This document shows, piece after piece, positions 44,360 to 52,704 of a stretch of 64,000 bases of DNA. The DNA comes from Candidatus Nitrospira kreftii. GTDB lineage: Bacteria > Nitrospirota > Nitrospiria > Nitrospirales > Nitrospiraceae. How positions within the stretch are numbered: position 1 is the stretch's first letter; each line of letters begins with the position of its first letter. The DNA lies in contig CP047423.1 in the NCBI GenBank assembly GCA_014058405.1, positions 1,984,001 through 2,048,000 of the forward strand. Reading direction: 5' to 3'. The notes under the pieces were generated by a model. It searched no databases, was not told the origin of the DNA, and saw only the letters and a list, made by a program, of their open reading frames with translations. Both the position numbers and the translations under genes were made by a program.

Positions 44360-46993
44360 TTACCGCTGTAGAGCGCTTTCGACCAAGCCAAAGACTTTTT
44401 CTAACGCTGCATCGAGCTTGGCTGGGTCCTTACCGCCGGCTTGAGCCATCTCGGGTCGGCCACCACCGCTCCCTCCCACTTCTGCCGCCATCGCTTTGAT
44501 CAGCTCACCTGCTCTGAGCCTGCCGATCAAATCTTTGGTGACCACAACCAACAACGAAACCTTTTCGTCTCCGGAAACGGCGCCTAGCGCAATCACGCCG
44601 CTTCTCAGCTTATCCCGTAACTGATCTGCCAGCGCCCGCATGCCGTTGACATCGAGCCCGTCCGTCCGCTGCACGTGCACAGACACGCCGGCAACTGTCT
44701 TGGAGGTTGAAGCGGCTTCGGAACCACCGGCCATCTTGAGTTTCAGCTCTTCCAGCTCTCGCTCCTTGTCCTTAAGTTGGGTCATCAGTTTGCGGGTCTT
44801 AGCCGCCAATTCTGACTGCCCGACCTTCAACACCTCCGACAGCTCGCGGACGTCGGCTTCGAGCTTCTTCATCAGCGTATAGGCGCCGCTGCCGGTTTGA
44901 GCCTCGATCCGACGGACACCGGCGGCTACGCCTGCTTCCGATACGATACGGAATAATCCGATATCCCCTGTCTGTCTGACATGGGTACCGCCACAGAGTT
45001 CCTTACTGAAAGATTCCACGCTGACCACTCGCACTTGTTCCCCATACTTGTCGCCGAAGAATGCCAGGGCACCCTTCGCCACCGCATCTTGAATGCTCAT
45101 GACTTGTGCAGTTACCACCTCGTTCTTCCGAATCTCTTCGTTCACCGTCGATTCGATGTCGTCGATATCGCGGGACGACAGCGGCCGGAAATGGGCGAAG
45201 TCGAACCGAAGCCGGTTCGGTCCGACCAGGGAGCCATATTGTTTGACATGTGGGCCCAGCAGATCCCGCAAGGCGGCGTGGACCAGATGCGTCGCCGTGT
45301 GATTACGTGCGGCGTCTTGGCGGATCGAACCGCTGACCGCCATCCGAAGTTGTTCGCCTTCTCGGATACTCCCCTTGCGCACGGTTCCCTTGTGAACGAT
45401 GAGCGTGGGCGCCGGCCTCGTCGTATCCGTGATTTCGACCATCCCTTCTGGGCCCACCAATGTCCCCCGGTCTCCGACCTGTCCGCCTCCTTCGGCATAG
45501 AATGGCGTGGTATCCAGTACGACTTCCACTTCATCCCCTTCAGAGGCCTCTTTCACCAGGTGGTCATCTTTAAGAATCGCGCGTAGACAGCTGTCGCTCT
45601 CCAACCGGTCGTAGCCGACAAATTGCGTGGCTCCGACTCGCTTGGCCAGCTCCATCATCGACGAACGAGCGGTGTCCTGTTCGAACCCGCTGGTCTTCCG
45701 CGCACGCGTTCGCTGGTCGTCGATCGCCGCATCAAACCCTCGTTCATCGACCGTCATCCCCTGCTCACGACAGGCTTCGGTGATCAGATCCATTGGAAAC
45801 CCGTACGTATCGTACAGCTTGAAAACATCCCCACCCGCCAAGACAGTTCCGCCGGTCGCTCGTGTCTTCTCGATCATGTCGTTGAGAATCGGCAGGCCTT
45901 GATCGAGTGTCGCGATAAACCGTTCCTCTTCGCCTCTGGTCGCTTCGGCAATGGTGCCTGCCGCACGGGTGACTTCGGAATAGACGGTTCCCATCTGCTC
46001 GACCACGGATGTCGTCAGCTCATACAGGAAAGGCTCGACAATCCCGAGCAGTCGTCCATGACGCGCAGCACGGCGCAAGATCCGGCGGAGCACATAGCCT
46101 CGTCCTTCATTGGATGGCAGTACTCCATCTGTCATCAAGAAGGTGACGGCACGCAAGTGGTCGGCAATGACCCGCATGGAGCGGTCCGCCCGTTCGATGT
46201 CGCCGTACTGGGCCCCAGCGCGCCTCGCAATGGCAGTCAATACGGGCATAAACAGATCGCTGTCATAATTGCTCAAGACGCCCTGTGCGACCGCCGTCAA
46301 GCGTTCAAGCCCCATCCCGGTATCGATACTCGGTTTGGGCAAAGGATGCAGTGTGCCGGCGGTATCCCGGTTGTACTGCATAAATACGAGGTTCCAGATT
46401 TCGATCACGCGATCGCCGTCCCCGTTTGGCCGATCATCGCCTGGAACCACCGCTCCTTGATCGAAATGAATCTCGGAACAAGGGCCACAGGGCCCTGTAT
46501 CCGCCATCTGCCAAAAATTATCTTTCTCGTCACAACGCACAATACGGGAAGCCGACACGCCGATCTTCTTCCAGAGGCGGTCCGCCTCTTCGTCTTCTCG
46601 GAAGATCGTCACCCAGAGCCGATCTTTTTCCAATCCGACTGTGTCGGTCAAGAACTCCCATCCGAATCGGATCGCGTCTTCCTTGAAATAATCGCCGAAC
46701 GAGAAGTTCCCGAGCATTTCAAAAAACGTGTGGTGCCGTCTGGTGTAGCCGACATTTTCCAGATCATTGTGCTTGCCACCGGCCCGCAAACATTTCTGCA
46801 CGGTCACGGCTCGCTTGTACGCGCGCGTTTCTTCGCCAAGAAAGACCCGCTTGAACTGATTCATCCCGGCATTGGTGAACAGCAGGGTCGGATCAGCCTG
46901 TGGAATGAGAGCAGAGCTGGGAACTGCCTGATGGCCTTGTTGCTCGAAATAACGGATAAACGCCTGCCGTAGGTCCCTTGCACTATTCTTCAT
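44360..46993 (-). CDS. alaS: Alanine--tRNA ligase
   Basis: 877 residues from the ATG at 46993, which has GAGGAA seven bases upstream; the ORF could begin at 47008. The class II catalytic core is N-terminal (LFTNAGMNQFKRVFLG; CGPCSEIHFDQG). The editing domain carries the zinc-binding HTATHLVHAALRD and CGGTHV motifs, and the C-terminal coiled coil and C-Ala domain (GGSGGGRPEMAQAGGKDP) complete it. It charges tRNA-Ala and clears Ser/Gly-tRNA. Its start lies within the end of recX (11-bp overlap). Confidence 0.96.
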   Translation of the reverse strand: MKNSARDLRQAFIRYFEQQGHQAVPSSALIPQADPTLLFTNAGMNQFKRVFLGEETRAYKRAVTVQKCLRAGGKHNDLENVGYTRRHHTFFEMLGNFSFGDYFKEDAIRFGWEFLTDTVGLEKDRLWVTIFREDEEADRLWKKIGVSASRIVRCDEKDNFWQMADTGPCGPCSEIHFDQGAVVPGDDRPNGDGDRVIEIWNLVFMQYNRDTAGTLHPLPKPSIDTGMGLERLTAVAQGVLSNYDSDLFMPVLTAIARRAGAQYGDIERADRSMRVIADHLRAVTFLMTDGVLPSNEGRGYVLRRILRRAARHGRLLGIVEPFLYELTTSVVEQMGTVYSEVTRAAGTIAEATRGEEERFIATLDQGLPILNDMIEKTRATGGTVLAGGDVFKLYDTYGFPMDLITEACREQGMTVDERGFDAAIDDQRTRARKTSGFEQDTARSSMMELAKRVGATQFVGYDRLESDSCLRAILKDDHLVKEASEGDEVEVVLDTTPFYAEGGGQVGDRGTLVGPEGMVEITDTTRPAPTLIVHKGTVRKGSIREGEQLRMAVSGSIRQDAARNHTATHLVHAALRDLLGPHVKQYGSLVGPNRLRFDFAHFRPLSSRDIDDIESTVNEEIRKNEVVTAQVMSIQDAVAKGALAFFGDKYGEQVRVVSVESFSKELCGGTHVRQTGDIGLFRIVSEAGVAAGVRRIEAQTGSGAYTLMKKLEADVRELSEVLKVGQSELAAKTRKLMTQLKDKERELEELKLKMAGGSEAASTSKTVAGVSVHVQRTDGLDVNGMRALADQLRDKLRSGVIALGAVSGDEKVSLLVVVTKDLIGRLRAGELIKAMAAEVGGSGGGRPEMAQAGGKDPAKLDAALEKVFGLVESALQR

Positions 46994-47480
46994 GGACACG
47001 TTCCTCATTCATTCTGAACTTCATCATTATATGATCGATCGTCTCTTCAGTGAAACCTCGTTGATGGAGAAGACGCCCTACTTGAGTCGAAGTCAACCGG
47101 CGGCCACGCCGTTGTGCGGCTTTCAGGACGCGATGAGCCAAGGTATCTTCATTCACTGTTCGGAAGGCATCGGCGAGGACCTGGTCGGCCAGACGATCGG
47201 CAACTCCCTTAGCCTGCAATTCTGCCCGCAATCGTTCTTGTCCCATTGGTCGAGCGGCCAGTCGCCTCTCCACCCAACGCTGGGCATAGGCGTCATCATT
47301 GAGATACCGAAGATCGGATAATCGACGAATCGCTTGTTTGGCTTGGAGAGACGAGATTCCTCGTGAGGTAAGAAACTGTTCGACTTGCGCGATCGTCCGA
47401 TCTCTGTGTGCGACAAAACGAACCGCAAGCTCAATGACAGCATCCGGACTCAACGGTGTGGCCCGTGCGCGAGTTTTCAC
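46983..47480 (-). CDS. recX: Regulatory protein RecX
   Basis: 165 residues from GTG at 47480, ten bases after the recA stop. The frame is open back to 47624 but that would lie inside recA. The protein is built of RecX three-helix repeats (VIELAVRFVAHRDRTIAQVEQFL, AIRRLSDLRYLNDDAYAQRWV, GRLLHQRGFTEETIDHI). It inhibits or modulates RecA filaments. Standard length is about 150-170, so the shorter start is preferred. It is the gene between recA and alaS. Confidence 0.87.
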   Translation of the reverse strand: MKTRARATPLSPDAVIELAVRFVAHRDRTIAQVEQFLTSRGISSLQAKQAIRRLSDLRYLNDDAYAQRWVERRLAARPMGQERLRAELQAKGVADRLADQVLADAFRTVNEDTLAHRVLKAAQRRGRRLTSTQVGRLLHQRGFTEETIDHIMMKFRMNEERVHEE

Positions 47481-47490
47481 GCTCTGCCGG

Positions 47491-48561
47491 CTACCGATGC
47501 GCCCGTTTTTCCTCGCTTCGCGCAACAGGTTTGTCTTCCTTGGGCTCAGCTTTTTTCTCAGCGCGAGCCGGCACACCGGCCGCTTCTCGAATTCGTGCTT
47601 CAATCTCACGCGCCGTAGCGGCATTGGTCTTCAGGAACTCTCGAACGGCATCGCGTCCCTGCCCGATTCGCTCTCCCTTGTAGGAATACCAGGCCCCGGA
47701 TTTATCGATGAGCTTCTTATCGACGCCCAGATCTACCAACTCACCGGTCTTGGAAATCCCCTCGGCGAACATGATGTCGAACTCTGCCTGGCGGAATGGC
47801 GGTGCCATTTTGTTTTTCACCACTTTGACACGAACCCGGCTGCCCATCACATCCTGCCCTTCTTTAATCGATTCGATGCGGCGAATGTCCAGCCGGACGG
47901 AGGAGTAGAACTTCAGGGCGTTCCCACCGGTCGTTGTTTCAGGATTTCCAAACATCACCCCGAGCTTCATGCGAATTTGATTAATGAAAATCACTGTGGT
48001 CAGTGATTTCGAAATGGCCGCCGTTAATTTTCTGAGTGCCTGCGACATCAGTCGCGCTTGCAGTCCCATATGGGAGTCGCCCATTTCACCTTCGATTTCG
48101 GCGCGCGGGGTCAACGCCGCCACAGAATCGACGACGATTAAATCGATCGCACCACTTCGGACTAGGGTCTCGGCAATTTCCAGGGCCTGTTCACCAGTGT
48201 CCGGCTGCGACACAAGGAGATCGTCCGCCTGCACACCCAGCTTCTTGGCATAGGTCAGATCGAGCGCATGTTCGGCGTCGATAAATGCGGCCACACCACC
48301 GGTCTTCTGCACTTCGGCAATGCAGTGCAACGTCATCGTCGTCTTGCCGGAGGCCTCCGGGCCAAAGATCTCAATGACCCGTCCGCGTGGCAGTCCCCCG
48401 ACTCCAAGCGCAATGTCGAGCGTCAGCGAGCCGGTCGAAATCGCCGGCACATCGACCTTCTCTTCGGCTCCCAGCTTCATGATCGCGCCTTTCCCATACT
48501 GCTTTTCGATCTGGGACAGAGCGAGGTCGAGCGCGCGTTTCTTGTCTTCTTTTTCGGACAT
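47491..48561 (-). CDS. recA: Recombinase RecA
   Basis: 356 residues. The Walker [10 protein letters not shown] lies near residue 69, Walker B in [13 protein letters not shown], followed by [16 protein letters not shown]. The DNA-binding loop region [29 protein letters not shown] is intact. A lysine-rich C-terminus ends [21 protein letters not shown] in part. It drives homologous strand exchange and LexA cleavage. TAGGAG precedes the ATG. A TATAAT -10 element lies 38 bases upstream. No SOS box was recognised. Confidence 0.97.
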   Translation of the reverse strand: MSEKEDKKRALDLALSQIEKQYGKGAIMKLGAEEKVDVPAISTGSLTLDIALGVGGLPRGRVIEIFGPEASGKTTMTLHCIAEVQKTGGVAAFIDAEHALDLTYAKKLGVQADDLLVSQPDTGEQALEIAETLVRSGAIDLIVVDSVAALTPRAEIEGEMGDSHMGLQARLMSQALRKLTAAISKSLTTVIFINQIRMKLGVMFGNPETTTGGNALKFYSSVRLDIRRIESIKEGQDVMGSRVRVKVVKNKMAPPFRQAEFDIMFAEGISKTGELVDLGVDKKLIDKSGAWYSYKGERIGQGRDAVREFLKTNAATAREIEARIREAAGVPARAEKKAEPKEDKPVARSEEKRAHR

Positions 48562-48598
48562 AGAAATCTCCTACAAAGTGAACGGACTTAAGCTGGGG

Positions 48599-48604
48599 AT
48601 TATA
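48599..48604 (-). promoter_or_regulatory. Probable -10 element of the recA promoter
   Basis: On the minus strand the sequence reads GGGTATAATCCC, an exact TATAAT, 38 bases upstream of the recA ATG. A matching -35 with normal spacing is weak (TAGGTT). The 5' leader would be about 30 bases. No LexA-type palindrome is visible around it. Confidence 0.5.
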
Positions 48605-48673
48605 CCCAAATGGGCAAGGGAAACCTAGTCTGATTCGAGGCACTGTAGCTGGCACATCATCTTTTAGTCCAGA

Positions 48674-48722
48674 TTGACAAGGATAACGACTGGCTTATAC
48701 TGTGACTCACCCCCACGGGGTG
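48674..48722 (+). promoter_or_regulatory. Strong sigma-70-type promoter with adjoining inverted repeat, upstream of the DUF433/DUF5615 module
   Basis: TTGACA (48674-48679) and TATACT (48696-48701) are separated by 16 bases, a near-consensus promoter pointing to the toxin-antitoxin genes. From 48708 to 48722 lies a perfect inverted repeat, CACCCC-CAC-GGGGTG, spanning the likely start site. This is a plausible operator for autoregulation or a 5' hairpin. The leader to the antitoxin ATG is about 60 bases. Confidence 0.7.
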
Positions 48723-48767
48723 GAAGAATTAGGTATATTGCTATGAGGACACACATGAGGTGCGAAC

Positions 48768-49004
48768 ATGAGAGCGCATGATCGGATTACGTTCGATCCT
48801 CAGATTCTCGGGGGACGAGCTTGTATTCGCGGGATGCGGATAAGCGTGTCGTTACTCGTGAATCTGGTGGCCAATGGCATGCCTGTTGAACAGATCTTAA
48901 AAGAATACCCGCTACTCGAAGCAGATGATATCCGCCAAGCCCTTCAGTATGCCGCAGTACTCACCAACGAAGAACTCCATCCGTTGACCAGCAGCCCGTT
49001 GTGA
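48768..49004 (+). CDS. DUF433 antitoxin-like protein
   Basis: 78 residues with the whole DUF433 signature: RITFDPQILGGRACIRGMRI, then a short helix-turn-helix-like region (SLLVNLVANGMPVEQILKEYPLLEADDIRQALQYA). DUF433 proteins are usually the antitoxin or DNA-binding partner of PIN-like DUF5615 toxins, as here. GAGGTG lies six bases before the ATG. Its stop overlaps the start of the next gene in GTGA. Confidence 0.85.
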   Translation: MRAHDRITFDPQILGGRACIRGMRISVSLLVNLVANGMPVEQILKEYPLLEADDIRQALQYAAVLTNEELHPLTSSPL

Positions 49005-49378
49005 AGTGTTTGGCCGATATGGGTCTGGCCCTCAGCACGGTCCAGGCCCTTCGTCAGTGCGGTCATGACATCCGACATTTGAGCGAAGAAGGGCTTGAGC
49101 GTTTGGCCGATCCGCTCATCCTCGAAAAGGCCGAACGGGAAGAGCGTCTGATTATCACGTGCGATCTCGACTTTGCCGATCTGCTGGCACTCAGTGCTCG
49201 TACCCTACCGAGTGTGATTCTTATCCGACTTCAGGACCAGACACCAGGCTCAGTGATCCCCCGGCTCGTGCAGGTACTCAGCGAATGCCACGAGGCCCTT
49301 ACGAATGGTGCAATCGTCACCATTGAAGAAACCCGGTACCGATTACGACGTCTCCCGATCGAGCCTAGCCCACACTGA
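49001..49378 (+). CDS. DUF5615 PIN-like toxin protein
   Basis: 125 residues beginning with GTG inside the stop overlap of the antitoxin gene (GTGA), a translationally coupled arrangement. It has the PIN-like Mut7-C fold features: the early Asp6 (CLADMG), GHDIRHLSEEGLERLAD, LIITCDLDFADLL (Asp pair) and PSVILIRLQDQ. It probably acts as a ribonuclease toxin neutralised by DUF433. The usual DEN at the N-terminus reads ADMG here, a small variation that may affect one metal ligand. Confidence 0.82.
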   Translation: MKCLADMGLALSTVQALRQCGHDIRHLSEEGLERLADPLILEKAEREERLIITCDLDFADLLALSARTLPSVILIRLQDQTPGSVIPRLVQVLSECHEALTNGAIVTIEETRYRLRRLPIEPSPH

Positions 49379-49919
49379 CCCCTTGCATTAAGAACACAAA
49401 CCTTTACGTTTTCTTCCCCGACAGCATCACTTCGATCTTTCGGTTGAATCGTCCTTGTCGTGTAAAACTGTGAAGCATAAGACCAACTTACTATTTGACC
49501 GCGGGATATTCCTCCGCGGGACGGAGGCCTTTGATTGTCGTCGGGAACGCTAATCGGCCAATCGGCGAGCGGCCAAAAGAATTACTCGGCGCCGTCTTGG
49601 CCGCCGCAGCACAACTTTTTGCCTCCATGCGCATACTCCTGAAAGCCGTCAACTTCTTCCGGGAGCCGGTCCATCAGACATAACGACTACCAAAGATCAG
49701 CGGCTGAACTATGAGACCTCTGACTCGCTCAACAGAATGCACAAAGCAAGACGTGACCCTAATTTTTTGGAATCTACAATCATGGTGTGCCGTTGACGAT
49801 GCTGAGGGATGGGCTTGAGAAGCTCGAATATCCTTAAGGTTGTTCAGGCCTTGAAGATCAATGGCTAAGACGCTCCTAGCATCGCTCAGAGGGGATGAGG
49901 AGGCTTGAAGCACACTATA
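49379..49919. other. Accessory stretch without an intact gene
   Basis: About 540 bases between the DUF5615 gene and the frameshifted gene. Short frames at 49495-49683 (plus) and 49674-49913 (minus) lack ribosome sites and family resemblance. The first 100 bases contain a probable OmpA-like remnant on the minus strand (separate entry). It looks like decaying DNA beside a mobile TA module. Confidence 0.45.
49404..49478 (-). pseudogene. Remnant of an OmpA-like C-terminal domain
   Basis: A minus-strand frame of 24 residues ends RQGRFNRKIEVMLSGKK plus one residue. This matches the end of OmpA/Pal/MotB peptidoglycan-binding domains (consensus R-x-x-N-R-R-V-E-V-x-L). The rest of the domain is missing, so this looks like a fragment left after deletion. 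The call rests on one short motif and could be chance. Confidence 0.35.
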
Positions 49920-50674
49920 TTACGGTTTGTTACCTACAAATATGGTTGAAGGTCCGCCCCGCGACGGATTTACATTCAGCTCTACTCGCTCACCTATGCG
50001 CTTCAATGTAGATAGTAAAGTCAGTGTGCTGTTCATTTGTGGATCTTTCACAGCGACGCGAATTCCTTCAGGTACACCATCTGTAGGCAGTAGGGGGCCA
50101 AACCCGGTTACAACCCAGCCGCTTTCCTTCAGCCCTGTTACAATGTCTCTCGCAAAACGTTCCGCTTCAGAATTTAGAGCGACAAACAGTACATCGATCT
50201 GACCCTTCTCTCCATTGGAGAGTGCATCTAGAAAATCTGTCCGTTTGGATTCGATCAACCTTCTCCCTTTTGCGCGTTCCTGTAGAGCCTGGAGTTCCTG
50301 ACTGGACTTCGCCATTTCTTCTCGGAGTTTCCCTACCTCTCCTTCCAGAATCTTGATCTGTTCCTCAGAACCCACAGGAAACGGATGGCGTTGCTGCCAC
50401 TTCATGAATTCTTCTGGACTGGGTTTCGTCGAGAGAAAGGCAGTTGTGTCTTGCTGATATATAACCTGTGCAGGTTTGAATCCGTCCCGTTTAATCGAAA
50501 GGCATTGAAGGTAGTTATTGATTCGTGCGTCTCTGCCAGTTTGGCTCGCCAAGGATACGACGGAAGGATAGGTCTTAAGATCAAAGCTGCCAGTGATGGC
50601 CTTAGTAAACATGCGACGGATACCATACAAGCCGTGAGGACTAGGTGGGAAATACCTATGCGAGTCTTAATCAT
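49920..50674 (-). pseudogene. Frameshifted gene for an exported coiled-coil protein
   Basis: Two minus-strand frames together look like one gene. The ATG at 50674, with GGAGAG seven bases upstream, opens a signal peptide, MIKTRIGISHLVLTACMVSV and on to PSLAA. That frame then degenerates. The adjoining frame carries the sensible continuation FDLKTYPSVVSLASQTGRDA, a coiled coil (about 90-125 of the 236-residue ORF) and a C-terminal domain with RFARDIVTGLKESGWVVTGFG. One extra T in the GCTTTGATC run near the switch would join them. The start codon of the longer ORF (50630) has no ribosome site. It could be a real mutation, a sequencing error or programmed slippage. Function unknown. Confidence 0.6.
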
Positions 50675-50979
50675 GCTGCTTCTCTCCACCACATGTTGTG
50701 ATCAACTCAACCTGACGGGATGGCATTGTAGGAGACCACTCCTTCTTAAGCAAGATACCTCCTTGTAGATATAGATAGACCGGGGTTCTATGCCTCATAG
50801 GATGCGAGGGGTCGGATCTTTTATTGTGCATGATAAACGGCAAGCGTGTCCGATTATCCATCGATTCAAACAAATGAATTGGGATGCTTTACTGACAGCA
50901 TGGCCTCTGCACCTCAGCTCGTACACGCCACCCTCACCGTTTTCCCATGCACCTCGCACCGCGTCCCTATCCAGATCAT

Positions 50980-51028
50980 TTGACGACACACTACCGATCG
51001 TTCTATTATAACGACCAGAATTCTGGTC
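50980..51028 (+). promoter_or_regulatory. Promoter and operator palindrome of the Phd/RelE module
   Basis: TTGACG (50980-50985) and TATTAT (51004-51009) are 18 bases apart. Immediately downstream, GACCAGAATTCTGGTC is a perfect 16-bp palindrome (51013-51028), 20 bases before the antitoxin ATG. Phd/YefM antitoxins bind such palindromes to repress their own operons, so this is the likely autoregulatory operator. The 374 bases from 50675 to 51048 hold no gene apart from this. Confidence 0.7.
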
Positions 51029-51048
51029 TCCGTAACAAGAGGTCTACG

Positions 51049-51345
51049 ATGGCAAAAACCTTATCGCTATCCGAAGTTAAAACCCGCCTCCCTGAACTCG
51101 TGGCAGGTGTTCAAGAGCGTGAAGAGGAAGTCATCGTCACAAAAAATGGTCGGCCGGCTGCCATTTTAATCAATATCGATGAATATACCCGTCTCAAAGA
51201 GACCTTGGATGTCCTGAGCAATCCCGACCTCATGAGCCAGATTGCCGAGAGCCGAGATTTTTACAAAACGAAACGCAACGGACTCTCGTTTGAAGACGTG
51301 TTCGGCGAGCCTCTCACGCCCGTCAAGAAGCGACGCACCGCGTGA
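51049..51345 (+). CDS. Phd/YefM-family antitoxin
   Basis: 98 residues from the ATG at 51049, which has AGAGGT six bases upstream; the open frame to 50947 would cross the operator. The N-terminal MAKTLSLSEVKTRLPELVAG and VIVTKNGRPAAILINIDEY are typical of Phd/YefM. The C-terminal segment (SFEDVFGEPL) would mask the toxin. It overlaps the toxin start in GTGA. Confidence 0.88.
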   Translation: MAKTLSLSEVKTRLPELVAGVQEREEEVIVTKNGRPAAILINIDEYTRLKETLDVLSNPDLMSQIAESRDFYKTKRNGLSFEDVFGEPLTPVKKRRTA

Positions 51346-51632
51346 CTTTCCGGCCGGACATCCCTCCGCATGCGGCAGATGTGATTTGCTCGCTCTATCC
51401 CGATCTGAAACAACTGATCAAGTCCACCATTCGCGCGATTACTGCGAATCTCGAATGTGGAGAGCCGCTCAAGCGAGAACTCCATGGGTTACGCAAGTAT
51501 CGTGTCCGCCGCTTTCGCATCGTCTATGCGGTCGATCAGAAGAGACGAGTTATGCGCCTAATGGCCGTGGGGCACTGCCGCTCTGTGTATGAAGAGCTGA
51601 CCGAGCGAATTCGCCGAAAGCCCCGAGATTAG
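51342..51632 (+). CDS. RelE/ParE-family toxin
   Basis: 96 residues with a GTG start inside the GTGA overlap with the antitoxin. The fold features are DLKQLIKSTIRAITANLE, PLKRELHGLRKYRVRRFRIVYAV and VMRLMAVGHCRSVYEEL, a classic RelE/ParE plasmid-stabilisation toxin. It would cleave ribosome-bound mRNA or poison gyrase, depending on subgroup. The basic RKYRVRRFR patch is the likely nucleic-acid contact. Co-transcribed with the antitoxin. Confidence 0.87.
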   Translation: MTFRPDIPPHAADVICSLYPDLKQLIKSTIRAITANLECGEPLKRELHGLRKYRVRRFRIVYAVDQKRRVMRLMAVGHCRSVYEELTERIRRKPRD

Positions 51633-51840
51633 CGACTGTGCTGATAGAAACGTATCTGTGGTCTACTCTGACCGTCCGGTAGCTGCCCCAGGCCAAATTA
51701 CTCGAGTAGTGTCAAAGACAACAGGGCGTCGAAGCGATTGTTTACGTTCATTAAAAACTGGCTCGTTACGAAACCAAGTCGATGTGCATGCAGCAAGTAC
51801 CTGAGGGCCACACCCTCTCAGTCCTACCAAATCTTCACAG

Positions 51841-52575
51841 TCACTTAAATGGAATCTGCTCTGCCACGCAAGCCTCAAACGCACCATCGGTTGCTTGAGA
51901 GACCGCGATCAAATCAAGATCGCTCGGGATATGCAGTGACGTGAGGTATTGGTGAGCCATATCGTCTCCCAGTGCGCCACGCATATGCGTGACATAGCAG
52001 CGACAATACTTCGGTGGATTCATGCCCATCACTTTCGACGCCCGTGGACTCTTCTGCACTTCGAGATGAACTTTCGCATTAGTGAAATAGCCGTGCGGCG
52101 ATCCGACACAATGCGCAGTCACTGCTTCAAATTTTGAATGATTGAGCGCCAGATTGCCGGATGGGTGTGACGCGACCCTGGGCAGAGCGGCTCCTACCGT
52201 GGGAATACCTTCAGCCGCACAGGTCACAGCGATGGCATCCCGCTGCCTCACATACTGTTCATGCGATCCGCTGACCTTGTTTCTGCGATCTTCCTTAAAG
52301 TCCTTAGACACCTCAAAATGGTTAGGCCCGAAGCATCCACAGAATTTCCCCCAATCCATAGACGACACCCGATCCGCCAGTGGATTCACGGCAGCGTTGA
52401 GCGCATGGTGTGTGATGATCTGCATCCCCATCGGATTTTGCTTGCACCCTTCAACCTGGGCCTCCACCGTTGGTTCGGGTTTAGCGACACGACCTTTGCG
52501 CGCGAATCCATCCGAGCCGTTGAAAACAAACCCGGTTATCAACAACAATGTGAGCACTGTTCGAGGTTTCATCAT
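51841..52575 (-). CDS. Exported protein made of two matching cysteine repeats
   Basis: 244 residues with a signal peptide (about 1-25). The rest is two repeats with the same cysteine plan: Cys44, Cys79-x-Cys81, Cys119; and Cys156, Cys191-x-Cys193, Cys236. In both, the first cysteine is 35 residues before the CxC. Sequence identity between repeats is otherwise low (GKFCGCFGPNHF vs PKYCRCYVTHMR). It is probably periplasmic and disulfide-bonded or haem- or metal-binding; CxC is not a CxxCH haem site. The family is unknown to me. Confidence 0.7.
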   Translation of the reverse strand: MMKPRTVLTLLLITGFVFNGSDGFARKGRVAKPEPTVEAQVEGCKQNPMGMQIITHHALNAAVNPLADRVSSMDWGKFCGCFGPNHFEVSKDFKEDRRNKVSGSHEQYVRQRDAIAVTCAAEGIPTVGAALPRVASHPSGNLALNHSKFEAVTAHCVGSPHGYFTNAKVHLEVQKSPRASKVMGMNPPKYCRCYVTHMRGALGDDMAHQYLTSLHIPSDLDLIAVSQATDGAFEACVAEQIPFK

Positions 52576-52704
52576 GGATGAAGTTTTCCTCCTTCAGCTT
52601 GCCAATGGACTGTACGGTCGATACCCCTATCCTGCCTTGACTCCCTCACCCTGTCACTTATAAGTTCTCTTTCCAATGATGACCTGTCGCTCAAAGGAAC
52701 CTCA

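Noticed and set aside
48561..48767. An SOS (LexA) box upstream of recA
   Set aside because: No CTG-N10-CAG-type or other palindrome of LexA spacing was seen; only the promoter elements are evident.
49495..49683. Plus-strand 62-residue frame after the DUF5615 gene
   Set aside because: No ribosome site and no family resemblance; the region looks degraded.
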